Positions 1 through 8,251 of a stretch of DNA of 64,000 nucleotides are shown here, in pieces. Position 1 is the first letter of the stretch; the number at the start of each line of letters is the position of its first letter. The stretch covers positions 1 through 64,000 of the forward strand of contig CAZLZJ010000006.1 of assembly GCA_964563975.1 (NCBI GenBank). Reading direction: 5' to 3'. This stretch comes from JAAYJR01 sp964563975 (GTDB taxonomy: Bacteria; Bacteroidota; Bacteroidia; Bacteroidales; Prolixibacteraceae). The notes beneath the pieces were generated by a model, which made no database searches, was not told where the DNA came from, and worked only from the letters and a program-made list of their open reading frames with translations. Both the position numbers and the translations under genes were made by a program.

Positions 1-1031
1 GCAGGAGATCGGGCAAACGGCACCTCATCGTGGGAAGCAAATTTACCGGCAAGATATTTATAATACCCTGCAATTGCAATCATGGCAGCATTATCCGTTG
101 TATATTCAAACCGGGGTATATAAATATTCCATTTATACTTTTCAGCATTAGCCTTAACAGACTCACGGAGCCCCGAATTGGCTGAAACACCTCCTGCTAT
201 TGTGATTTCTTTTATTCCTGTCTGCGTTGAGGCTTTTTTAAGTTTATTCAAAAGTATATCAATAATGGTATACTGAAGTGAGGCGCAAAGATCATTAATA
301 TTTTCTTCAATAAAATTTTTATTCTCCAAAAGATTATCACGTAAAAAATAGAGAAAGCTGGTTTTAAGTCCACTGAAGCTGTAATCCAGTCCGGGAACCC
401 CCGGCTTTGCAAACTGAAATTTTTTTGCATCTCCCTTTTTTGCAAGCTTATCAACATAAGGTCCTCCGGGATAGGGCAACCCCATAACTTTTGCGCACTT
501 GTCGAATGCCTCTCCCGCTGCATCATCTATAGTCTGTCCGATAATTTCCATTTCCAAAAAATTGCGCACAAGAATAATTTGAGAATTTCCTCCGGATACT
601 AATAAGCAGAGAAAAGGAAATTCCGGAAAAAAATATTTTTTATCCGGTTCTTTGATAAACACAGCTAATATATGCCCTTGCAGATGGTTTACACTGATCA
701 GGGGAATACCCGAAGCAAGCGCAAAGCCTTTGGCAAAAGAAGATCCTACCAATAAAGAACCCATAAGCCCCGGCCCCTTGGTATAAGCAACTGCAGAAAT
801 ATCAGCCATCTGAAGCCCTGCCCGCTTTATGGCAAGATCAACAACAGGAATAATATTACGCTGATGTGCCCTGGAAGCAAGTTCCGGGACCACACCTCCA
901 TACTCCTCGTGAACCTTCTGCCCTGCCACAACATTCGACAAAATATATCCATCCCTGATAATTGCAGCAGATGTATCGTCGCACGAGGATTCAATTCCTA
1001 AAATTATGATACTTTTTTTTATCTTACTCAT
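1..1031 (-). CDS. tsaD: tRNA N6-adenosine threonylcarbamoyltransferase TsaD (3' end cut by window edge)
   Basis: TsaD transfers the threonylcarbamoyl group to A37 of ANN-decoding tRNAs, working with TsaB and TsaE in the cytoplasm. Translating the minus strand from the ATG at 1031 gives about 343 codons without a stop before the window edge. It shows the family start ILGIESSCDDTSAA, the segment ASRAHQRNI, the metal-binding HLQGH stretch and the glycine-rich loops LLVSGGNSQ and ITIAGGVSANS. The usual length is about 340 residues, so only a few codons are missing. It diverges from tamB, an arrangement common in Bacteroidota. Identification is firm; the exact C-terminus is not visible. Confidence 0.96.
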   Translation of the reverse strand, partial: MSKIKKSIIILGIESSCDDTSAAIIRDGYILSNVVAGQKVHEEYGGVVPELASRAHQRNIIPVVDLAIKRAGLQMADISAVAYTKGPGLMGSLLVGSSFAKGFALASGIPLISVNHLQGHILAVFIKEPDKKYFFPEFPFLCLLVSGGNSQIILVRNFLEMEIIGQTIDDAAGEAFDKCAKVMGLPYPGGPYVDKLAKKGDAKKFQFAKPGVPGLDYSFSGLKTSFLYFLRDNLLENKNFIEENINDLCASLQYTIIDILLNKLKKASTQTGIKEITIAGGVSANSGLRESVKANAEKYKWNIYIPRFEYTTDNAAMIAIAGYYKYLAGKFASHDEVPFARSP

Positions 1032-1082
1032 AAAATGGCACCTTGTTTGTACGACAATTTTTATACTATATAAAATCGTTTA

Positions 1083-1160
1083 TTTTTAAAGGTATAGTGG
1101 AACTCGCATATGTTTTAATAATTCTCTCGGGAATAAATATTTTAAATGCTCGTTTCATAT
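1083..1160 (-). repeat. Dispersed repeat, copy A (inverted relative to copy B)
   Basis: Read on the minus strand this stretch runs ATATGAAACGAGCAT, an AT-rich segment around CCCGAGAG, AATTATTAAAA, ATATGCGAG and finally ATACCTTTAAAA. The same blocks in the same order occur on the plus strand at 5594-5672, with about one mismatch in six and a few indels. It lies in the tsaD-tamB intergenic region. A shared reading frame is not kept between copies because an indel shifts it, so this is a nucleotide-level repeat rather than a small gene. Confidence 0.8.
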
Positions 1161-1229
1161 TTTATATTTGAAATTATCTTATGTTAGCTTAATTTAAAGT
1201 GCAAAAATATTAAAAAACAGTGGAAAATA

Positions 1230-4200
1230 TTGTTAATAGCCCTTGTATTGCTGACAGGGTTATCTGCCGCCGGCTATATAGCCTTGCGTAGCAGCAGGGT
1301 ACAAACTTTTCTGACTAAGCAGCTTATTAAAAAATTATCCGAAAAGATAAATACAAACATCTCTATCGGAAAAGTGGATATTGCTCTTTTCAAAACTGTT
1401 GTGCTTAAAGATATTCTTATTGAAGATCAAAAAGAAGATACCCTTTTTTATACAAAAACTATTTATGCATCGATCGATAGTATAAGATTCCGCAAAAAGC
1501 TGATTGCCCTGAACAGATTATCTTTCAGAAACAGTCATATTAACCTTGAAAAAGATACTTTAAACAACTTTAATTTTCAATTTATTCTCGACTCTTTAAA
1601 AACACCCGAAAAAAAGCCTGATGAATGGAGCTTATTGGTCGACAGATTTGCTTTCAATGAGGCAAATATAGTTTACTCAGAGATTTTGAGCAATGCAAAA
1701 AAAGAGTTGAACGTAAATGATATTAACTTCAATATTTCTAATATTAAATATATAGATGATTCCTTAAGCTGGAAAATTGAACAACTTACATTAAATGAAA
1801 GTAATGAATTTACTATCAACCGGTTAGCTTCTGATTTTTTATATGCGGACAGAAAAATAACATTATCCGGCTTTGAAATGAAAACGGTAAGCTCAGAAAT
1901 CAATGAAAGCAATTTTATATTTACACTGCCTGACAAAGATACTTCCGGCAAACAATCTTTTAATATTGACCTTAACTTTTCTGATTCCAAAATCAGCTTA
2001 TTTGAACTTTCTCATCTTATACCCGAAATAAAAGGAATGGATCAGATTTTTCACTTTTCAGGCCATATTTACGGAAGCGAAGATGATCTGAAAGGAAAAG
2101 ATCTGACAATTACTACGGGAACAAATAGCTCTGCAATACTTGACTTTTATGCCAACGGAATCTCTGATCTCTCTTCAATGTATCTTTTTCTTGACCTGAA
2201 AAGCTCACAAACTTCTTTTTACGACCTTGGAAAAATAAAGATGCCATCCAAAAACGGAATAAAATATCTGCAGTTCCCGGAAGCTTTTTATGAAACAGGC
2301 ATTATCAGATATAAAGGTAATTTCACGGGATTCCCTAAAGACTTTGTAGCCTTTGGTACCCTTACCAGTAAAATGGGTAAGCTTACCACCGACCTTTCTG
2401 TTGTACCGGATAAAAAAGACAGAACTTTGTTCAGAGGAAAAATAGCCACGGAAGATTTTAGCTTAGGTGAGCTTTTTAAAATAGATTCAATTGGCAAAAT
2501 AACTTTTGACGGAAGTGTTGACGGTATGATCAACAGAATAAACCGGACAATAGCAGGAGCTTTTGAGGGGGATATCCACAAAGTAGAAGTAAAAAGCTAC
2601 AACTATGAAAATATAAGATTTGACGGAATCTTAGACAACAAAATGTTCGATGGCTTTGTAAAAATAGATGATCCAAACCTGGCATTTGATTTTCTTGGAA
2701 AAATAAATCTCAATCCGGATGTTCCTCTCTTCGACTTCAGGTTGGATTTGAAAAAAGCACTGCCAAATGAGCTGAACCTGAGCAGCCGGTACCCCGGGGC
2801 AGAGATGGCTTTCACAATGAATGCTGAATTTTCAGGCAATAAAATAGATAACCTTGCCGGTTCCATTATTGTTGAAAATGGTTATTATAAAAATATTAAT
2901 GGTGACCTTGACCTGAAAGGATTAGAGCTGAGGTCCATCACCGGAGGCCCGGTAAAATATCTCTCTTTTACATCCGACTTCTTAGATATCGAAATCAATG
3001 GAAATTACTATTTTCAAAATATAGTCAATTCTATCAGGAAAAGCCTGAACAATTATATCCCGGCAATAAGTTATGAAAAACTGACCGAAGCAAAAGGGAA
3101 TAAATTCGGTTACCAACTTGACGTTAAAGATCTTGATGATGTGCTGAATGTATTCCTTCCGGAAGTAAAGATAGAGACCCCCTTCCTTCTTTACGGTATG
3201 GTAGACTCCGAAAACTCTGCTTTTGAACTCAAAGGAAGTATGCCGGGCGTCAACCTGAAAAATGTCATGATCAGGAATATTTTTATTGGTAATAATCCTG
3301 AGGATGACCAATACTTATCACGTTTCAGATTTGGAGAAATCCTTCTGCGCAATGGTATGAGGCTTCAAAACCTTACAATTAATTCAAAAATATCTGATAA
3401 TGTAATAGATAACAATATCTCATGGGGTGATACGACAAACAGGTCATACCATGGAGAAATTGCGGCACAGGTCCTGTTTTCAGAAAATAAAAACAGCCGG
3501 CATCCGCATATTGACATTCACTGGTTGCCATCTGAAATTTATATTGCAGACTCTCTGTGGCAGATAAAACCGTTTGAAGCCACAATCGACAGCTCAACAA
3601 TAAATATCCGTAACTTCACTTTTTTTAGCGGTAAGCAAAATCTTAATATTGATGGTAAGATCAGTAGAGACCTGGCCGATATCCTTTCATTAAGAGTCAA
3701 TAACATTAATCTGGGATTGTTAGAAAAATATCTGAATAAAGACCTGCCTTTGGGTGGAATATTAAATGGCTCGGCCGGGCTGGTTGATTTTTATGGAAAA
3801 CGAATACTGTTTTCAAGTTTGGACATAGATAATTTCAGATTTAAAGAGAGGATAATTGGAAATATATCGTTTGTCAATCAATGGGACAACAAAAAATCTG
3901 TCCTTAATTCTGAATTACGATCTATTACAGGCGACCATCAAACACTTTATGTCAATGGTTATTACAATCCTTCAAAAAATGAATTACTTTATAATGCTGA
4001 ACTTGACAACTTTTCTCTTGTAGCATTGGAAACCGTGATAAGAAAAAATTTCTCCAATTTTCACGGCGATGCTTCAGGAAAAATTAAAATATATGGCAAT
4101 CCATCCAAAATATTGATGGATGGAAATATTATGGGCTCCAATGCAGGGCTTACAATAGATTATACTAAAGTGAGTTACCATTTTTCCGATTCTATCAGAT

Positions 4201-5585
4201 TCAAAGGTGATACAATTAGTTTCAATAATATAAATTTTAGCGATATAGCCGGTAACAAAGGTCTCTTTAATGGAACAATAGTACACGACAATTTTCAAAA
4301 TATGAATTTTAACCTCTCTGTATCTTCAAATAAAATTACAGTTATAAATACAACCGGTGCCGATAATCCGCAATTTTACGGACAGGTAATTGCAAATGCA
4401 AAACTCAACATTACAGGCCGCGACAATAACGTCAGCCTGGCCGGTTCAGGAACAACATTGCAGGGAACAAACATAAATATTAATCTTGAAAATGAAAGCG
4501 AAATTGCACGTTATGATTTTATACAATTCGTGTCAACAGAGGATCCCGTAAAACAGGAGTTCCTTTTTTCAAATAGAAATAAGAGTGACTTCAATCTTAA
4601 TCTGACTATCAGGGCCACCCCTGAAGCAAGGGTCCAACTGATTTATAACTCACAAATTGGAGATGTTATTAAAGCCCAGGGCGAGGGGCTGCTGGTTTTT
4701 GGAATGGACAAAGATAATAATATCACTCTTTCGGGCACCTATACAGTTGACAGAGGTGATTATCTTTTTACTCTTCAAAATGTTATAAACAAACGTTTTA
4801 CAATACAACAAGGAGGTACTATCACCTGGTCAGGCAGCCCGTATAATGCCAATATAAATATTAAAGCTCTCTATAAACTAAAAGCCTCATTATATGATCT
4901 TTTGGTTAATACATACGATAATATCTACCAAAGCCAGCGAATTCCGGTCGAATGTACAATTCTTCTCTCTGAAGAGTTGTCAAATCCTGAAATTAATTTC
5001 GAAATTAATTTTCCCAGTGTGGAGGACAGGCTTATTGACGAATTAAAACAGTTTTTTAATACACCTGAGGAGATGAATAAGCAGATACTTTCTTTAGTGG
5101 TACTGGGCAAATTCTATACTCCTGAATACCTCAGAGGAACCTATGAGGCGCAAAACCCCAACCTTATCGGAACAACTGCAAGTGAGCTTTTTTCCAATCA
5201 GCTAAGTAACTGGCTGTCACAAATAAGCAACAATATAGATATCGGACTCAATTACAGGCCGGGCAACCAGATATCAAATGATGAAATAGAGCTGGCTCTC
5301 AGCACACAAATGTTTAATGACAGGGTAACCATAAACGGCAATATCGGAAATAATAATAATCCGAACTCCACCAATAACAGTGAGCTGGTAGGCGATTTTG
5401 AAATAAGTGTAAAACTGAACCGTGACGGCAAAATAAGATTTAAGGCTTATAACCGGTCAAACAACAACCTTATTTACGAGACCGCACCATATACTCAGGG
5501 AGTAGGCTTAGCTTTAACTGAGGAGTATAATCACTTTAGAAATATTTTAAATAAAATCAGAAATGCTTTATCTAAGAAAAAGTAG
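1230..5585 (+). CDS. tamB: Translocation/assembly module TamB family protein (AsmA-like, DUF490)
   Basis: TamB-like proteins are anchored in the inner membrane and span the periplasm as a long hydrophobic beta groove. They are linked to outer-membrane protein assembly and lipid transport. The 1451-residue product has an N-terminal membrane segment (about residues 1-20), a long series of beta-rich repeats and a C-terminal DUF490 region with the segments LLVFGMDKDNNITLSGTYTV and GGTITWSGSPYNANI. There is no in-frame ATG or GTG near the start. TTG 1230 is used here, but ATT at 1209 would give an N-terminus IKKQWKILLIALVLL, closer to the expected Lys-rich start. Inverted repeats bracket the gene. 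The family call is firm; the start is uncertain. Confidence 0.92.
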   Translation: MLIALVLLTGLSAAGYIALRSSRVQTFLTKQLIKKLSEKINTNISIGKVDIALFKTVVLKDILIEDQKEDTLFYTKTIYASIDSIRFRKKLIALNRLSFRNSHINLEKDTLNNFNFQFILDSLKTPEKKPDEWSLLVDRFAFNEANIVYSEILSNAKKELNVNDINFNISNIKYIDDSLSWKIEQLTLNESNEFTINRLASDFLYADRKITLSGFEMKTVSSEINESNFIFTLPDKDTSGKQSFNIDLNFSDSKISLFELSHLIPEIKGMDQIFHFSGHIYGSEDDLKGKDLTITTGTNSSAILDFYANGISDLSSMYLFLDLKSSQTSFYDLGKIKMPSKNGIKYLQFPEAFYETGIIRYKGNFTGFPKDFVAFGTLTSKMGKLTTDLSVVPDKKDRTLFRGKIATEDFSLGELFKIDSIGKITFDGSVDGMINRINRTIAGAFEGDIHKVEVKSYNYENIRFDGILDNKMFDGFVKIDDPNLAFDFLGKINLNPDVPLFDFRLDLKKALPNELNLSSRYPGAEMAFTMNAEFSGNKIDNLAGSIIVENGYYKNINGDLDLKGLELRSITGGPVKYLSFTSDFLDIEINGNYYFQNIVNSIRKSLNNYIPAISYEKLTEAKGNKFGYQLDVKDLDDVLNVFLPEVKIETPFLLYGMVDSENSAFELKGSMPGVNLKNVMIRNIFIGNNPEDDQYLSRFRFGEILLRNGMRLQNLTINSKISDNVIDNNISWGDTTNRSYHGEIAAQVLFSENKNSRHPHIDIHWLPSEIYIADSLWQIKPFEATIDSSTINIRNFTFFSGKQNLNIDGKISRDLADILSLRVNNINLGLLEKYLNKDLPLGGILNGSAGLVDFYGKRILFSSLDIDNFRFKERIIGNISFVNQWDNKKSVLNSELRSITGDHQTLYVNGYYNPSKNELLYNAELDNFSLVALETVIRKNFSNFHGDASGKIKIYGNPSKILMDGNIMGSNAGLTIDYTKVSYHFSDSIRFKGDTISFNNINFSDIAGNKGLFNGTIVHDNFQNMNFNLSVSSNKITVINTTGADNPQFYGQVIANAKLNITGRDNNVSLAGSGTTLQGTNININLENESEIARYDFIQFVSTEDPVKQEFLFSNRNKSDFNLNLTIRATPEARVQLIYNSQIGDVIKAQGEGLLVFGMDKDNNITLSGTYTVDRGDYLFTLQNVINKRFTIQQGGTITWSGSPYNANINIKALYKLKASLYDLLVNTYDNIYQSQRIPVECTILLSEELSNPEINFEINFPSVEDRLIDELKQFFNTPEEMNKQILSLVVLGKFYTPEYLRGTYEAQNPNLIGTTASELFSNQLSNWLSQISNNIDIGLNYRPGNQISNDEIELALSTQMFNDRVTINGNIGNNNNPNSTNNSELVGDFEISVKLNRDGKIRFKAYNRSNNNLIYETAPYTQGVGLALTEEYNHFRNILNKIRNALSKKK

Positions 5586-5593
5586 TGATTAAC

Positions 5594-5672
5594 ATATGCC
5601 ACGAGCATATAAATATTTACTCCCGGGAGAATTATTAAAATATATGCGAGTTCTATCCGATACCTTTGAAAA
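5594..5672 (+). repeat. Dispersed repeat, copy B
   Basis: This is the plus-strand counterpart of the repeat at 1083-1160. It contains ATATGCCACGAGCAT, then CTCCCGGGAG, AATTATTAAAATATATGCGAG split over its second half, and GATACCTTTGAAAA. The element can fold: GCATATA (5605-5611) pairs with TATATGC (5641-5647) around the perfect palindrome CTCCCGGGAG (5620-5629). It begins 9 nt after the tamB stop, so it might also end tamB transcription, although no T tract follows directly. Confidence 0.8.
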
Positions 5673-5854
5673 CCACCTTCCCGAACCGGAAAAAAGCTGC
5701 CCGTCTATAAAAATCTTTAATAAATTATTTTTAATATTGATCATTAATTATATTCAGCCATTGCTCTAATACATTTTTATCATTATTATTGTAATAAAAT
5801 GAAAGACCGGTATCAAATTAGAATAACATCTATTGGCTTATCAACTATATATCA
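5673..5854. other. Intergenic stretch between repeat B and the his leader peptide
   Basis: The gap between tamB and hisG is 409 nt. Its left part is repeat B and its right part is the his leader. In the middle 180 nt I see no convincing gene and no good match to the TTTG / TAnnTTTG promoter pattern. The transcription start for the his operon must lie here or slightly to the left, but I cannot place it. Confidence 0.5.
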
Positions 5855-5899
5855 ATGAATAACAACAGAGAGCACCATAGAGACAGCAGTCAGACTTAA
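5855..5899 (+). CDS. Putative his operon leader peptide
   Basis: ATG 5855 opens a 14-codon frame reading MNNNREHHRDSSQT, stopping at TAA 5897-5899. Two adjacent histidine codons (CAC CAT, 5873-5878) sit in the middle. Its position fits an attenuation leader: it precedes an antiterminator strand at 5905-5912 and a strong terminator at 5946-5974, just ahead of hisG. Two tandem His codons is fewer than the seven of the enterobacterial his leader, so this rests on position and RNA pairing rather than on His richness. Confidence 0.55.
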   Translation: MNNNREHHRDSSQT

Positions 5900-5904
5900 A
5901 AGTT

Positions 5905-5954
5905 GGCAGGTTACTATGTCAGGTTCCCTGAAAGGTATCAGACAGAAGCTTGCC
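5905..5954 (+). promoter_or_regulatory. Candidate antiterminator of a his attenuator
   Basis: GGCAGGTT at 5905-5912 can pair over all eight positions (two G-U wobbles) with AGCTTGCC at 5947-5954, which is the left arm of the terminator, so the two structures exclude each other. A ribosome stalled on the His codons at 5873-5878 would leave 5905-5912 free. One that reaches the stop at 5899 would cover it and let the terminator form. The sequence shows the pairing; the mechanism is inferred. Confidence 0.5.
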
Positions 5955-5974
5955 CGTTTAGGCAAGCTTTTTTT
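5946..5974 (+). terminator. Rho-independent terminator in the hisG leader
   Basis: AAGCTTGCC and GGCAAGCTT form a perfect 9-bp stem around the loop CGTTTA, followed by a run of T to 5974. It ends 20 nt before the hisG start codon. A strong terminator directly upstream of a biosynthetic operon, rather than after tamB, points to regulated read-through. Confidence 0.88.
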
Positions 5975-5994
5975 GTAAAAAATTATAAAAAAGT

Positions 5995-6855
5995 ATGCAA
6001 CATATTTTAAAAATAGCTATCCAGACAAAAGGGCGGCTCAATAATGACTCACTATTACTGATCAGGGAGTCGGGCATTGACCTTTCAACAGGAAAACGAA
6101 AATTAGCCGCATCAGCAAAAAACTTCCCTATGGAAGCATTGTTCCTTCGCGATGACGACATTCCGCAAACAGTTGCAGGCGGAGTTGCCGATATTGGGAT
6201 TGTGGGAGAAAATGAGGTGCTGGAAAAAAATGAAAAGGTTATCATAGCAAAAAGGTTAGGATTTAGCAAATGCAGATTATCCCTGGCAATTCCAAAATCG
6301 GCCGGTTACAAAGGATTATCATATTTTGAAGGAAAAAAAATAGCCACCTCTTATCCCAATATTTTAAAAAAATTCCTTAATGAAAAAAAGATAAATGCTG
6401 ACATTCATGTTATTACCGGATCTGTTGAAATTGCACCGGGAATAGGACTTGCCGATGCTATCTTTGATATTGTCAGCTCAGGCTCAACCCTTATCAGCAA
6501 CAGGCTGAAAGAGGTGAAAACTGTCATTTCCTCTGAGGCAGTGTTGGTTAAACATCCCGGCCTGTCGAAAGAGAAAGAAAAAATAGTCAAAGAGCTGATC
6601 TTTAGAATCGAATCGGTACAGAGAGCAAAAGGGAAAAAATATATTCTGCTAAACACTCCAAATGAAAAGATCAGTGAAGTGATTGCCCTGTTGCCCGGAA
6701 TGAAAAGCCCCACGGTTATGCCACTGGCAGAAAGAGGATGGAGCTCCGTGCATTCTGTTATAGCTGAAAATGATTTCTGGGAAATTATTGGAAAACTTAA
6801 AAAAGCGGGAGCCGAAGGCATTTTGGTTATACCTATTGAAAAGATGATATTTTAA
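5995..6855 (+). CDS. hisG: ATP phosphoribosyltransferase (long form)
   Basis: HisG joins ATP and PRPP to give phosphoribosyl-ATP, the first and committed step of histidine synthesis. The 286-residue length is that of the long form, which carries its own C-terminal ACT-like regulatory domain (about residues 210-286) and does not need HisZ. Visible family segments are GGVADIGIVGENE (62-74) and the PRPP loop DIVSSGSTL (158-166). ATG 5995 lies 20 nt after the leader terminator. hisD starts 6 nt downstream, so the two are co-transcribed. Long-form HisG is normally inhibited by histidine, which adds to the leader control. Confidence 0.97.
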   Translation: MQHILKIAIQTKGRLNNDSLLLIRESGIDLSTGKRKLAASAKNFPMEALFLRDDDIPQTVAGGVADIGIVGENEVLEKNEKVIIAKRLGFSKCRLSLAIPKSAGYKGLSYFEGKKIATSYPNILKKFLNEKKINADIHVITGSVEIAPGIGLADAIFDIVSSGSTLISNRLKEVKTVISSEAVLVKHPGLSKEKEKIVKELIFRIESVQRAKGKKYILLNTPNEKISEVIALLPGMKSPTVMPLAERGWSSVHSVIAENDFWEIIGKLKKAGAEGILVIPIEKMIF

Positions 6856-6861
6856 TAAATT

Positions 6862-8175
6862 ATGCGAATCATAGAAAATCCTGAAAAAAAGCTATGGCCT
6901 GATATACTTAAACGCCCGGTTTTCGATGTTTCCGGTCTCTTCGAAAATATCCGCCCCATATTAAATGAAATAGAACGGTACGGAGATGAGGCACTCAAAA
7001 AATATACCCTGAAATTTGACGGGTTCTTTCCTGATGACATAGCTGTAAAGGAAAAAGAGTTTAAAGCTGCAGAAAAAATTATCAGCCCATTATTAAAAGA
7101 GGCAATAGTGCTGGCAGCCAAAAATATAGAAATATTTCACTCAGCACAGAGATATGAGTTACAAAAAGTGGAAACAATGCCGGGTGTCTCTTGCTGGCAA
7201 AAAAATGTTCCCATAGAAAAAGCAGGGCTGTATATTCCGGGTGGTACCGCTCCGCTATTTTCAACAGTGCTGATGCTGGCAATTCCGGCAAAAATTGCAG
7301 GATGCAGGGAAACTGTAATATGTACTCCCCCGGGAAAAGACGGATCAGTAGATCCGTCTATACTTTATGCAGCTAACTATACAGGTGTAAAAAAAGTATT
7401 TAAATTAGGCGGTGTACAGGCAATTGGTGCAATGGCATTCGGTACAGAAAGCGTACCAAAAGCAGATAAAATATTTGGTCCCGGAAACCAGTATGTTACA
7501 GCTGCCAAACAGCTTGTAAGCTTAAAAAACACTGCGGTCGATATGCCGGCAGGACCATCGGAAGTGATGGTAGTTGCAGACAAAAGCGCCAACCCTTCGT
7601 TCGTGGCAGCTGACCTGTTATCACAGGCCGAACATGGGCCCGACAGTCAGGTTATTCTTATTACCGATAACCGGGAATTGGTAAAAAAAGTGACAAAAGA
7701 GCTCTATCGTCAAATGGAAAATCTTCCCAGAAAGGAGGTTGCCGGGCAATCAATAAAAAACAGTGTAATTATTATATTGGACAGTTATGAAGATAGAGTT
7801 GATATTATAAATGCCTATGCACCGGAACATCTCATTCTTTCAACGGCAGATTATCACGATCTGGCAGAAAAAGTAACAAATGCAGGTTCTGTTTTCCTTG
7901 GCAACCTAACTCCCGAAAGTGCGGGTGATTATGCATCAGGCACTAACCATACACTGCCCACAAACGGGTGGGCAAAATCTTTTAGCGGGGTTAACCTCGA
8001 CAGCTTCATGAAAAAAATCACCTTTCAGGAGATTAATGAAACGGGACTTTTAAATATCGGGCAGGCAATTGAAATAATGGCTGAAGCTGAAAAGCTGACA
8101 GGACATAAAAATGCCGTAACACTGAGACTCAACTCATTAAGCAATAAAAAGCTGCCGGCAACCAAATCATCATGA
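6862..8175 (+). CDS. hisD: Histidinol dehydrogenase
   Basis: HisD is a zinc enzyme that oxidises L-histidinol to histidine in two NAD-dependent steps, the last of the pathway. The 437-residue protein has the normal length. Zinc-ligand residues are seen in SQAEHGPDSQ (Gln255, His258), and the catalytic Glu-His pair in YAPEHLI (Glu322, His323). GPGNQYVTAAKQ and GPSEVMVVAD are further family segments. It is the second gene of the his operon. Its TGA stop overlaps the first bases of a dispersed repeat (copy C), so the element lies between hisD and hisC. Confidence 0.97.
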   Translation: MRIIENPEKKLWPDILKRPVFDVSGLFENIRPILNEIERYGDEALKKYTLKFDGFFPDDIAVKEKEFKAAEKIISPLLKEAIVLAAKNIEIFHSAQRYELQKVETMPGVSCWQKNVPIEKAGLYIPGGTAPLFSTVLMLAIPAKIAGCRETVICTPPGKDGSVDPSILYAANYTGVKKVFKLGGVQAIGAMAFGTESVPKADKIFGPGNQYVTAAKQLVSLKNTAVDMPAGPSEVMVVADKSANPSFVAADLLSQAEHGPDSQVILITDNRELVKKVTKELYRQMENLPRKEVAGQSIKNSVIIILDSYEDRVDIINAYAPEHLILSTADYHDLAEKVTNAGSVFLGNLTPESAGDYASGTNHTLPTNGWAKSFSGVNLDSFMKKITFQEINETGLLNIGQAIEIMAEAEKLTGHKNAVTLRLNSLSNKKLPATKSS

Positions 8176-8236
8176 AACGAGCATCCCGATTAAAATATAT
8201 GCGAGCAAGCTAAAGCTATATGATACCTTTAAAAAT
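8172..8236 (+). repeat. Dispersed repeat, copy C (internally deleted), inside the his operon
   Basis: The stretch begins ATGAAACGAGCAT, continues CCCGATTAAAATATATGCGAG in two blocks and ends GATACCTTTAAAAAT. Relative to copy B it lacks about 20 nt of the AT-rich middle and differs between GCGAG and the terminal block. It overlaps the hisD stop codon and fills the 76-nt hisD-hisC gap, the only sizeable gap in an otherwise tightly packed operon. Confidence 0.7.
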
Positions 8237-8251
8237 AGTTAATTTAATCAT

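Noticed and set aside
248..526. 92-codon minus-strand open frame
   Set aside because: It is out of frame within tsaD, whose own frame is intact and shows all family motifs.
5925..5945. CTGAAAGGTATCAG as a repeat remnant
   Set aside because: The resemblance to the terminal block of the repeat is short, and the bases fit better as part of the his leader RNA.
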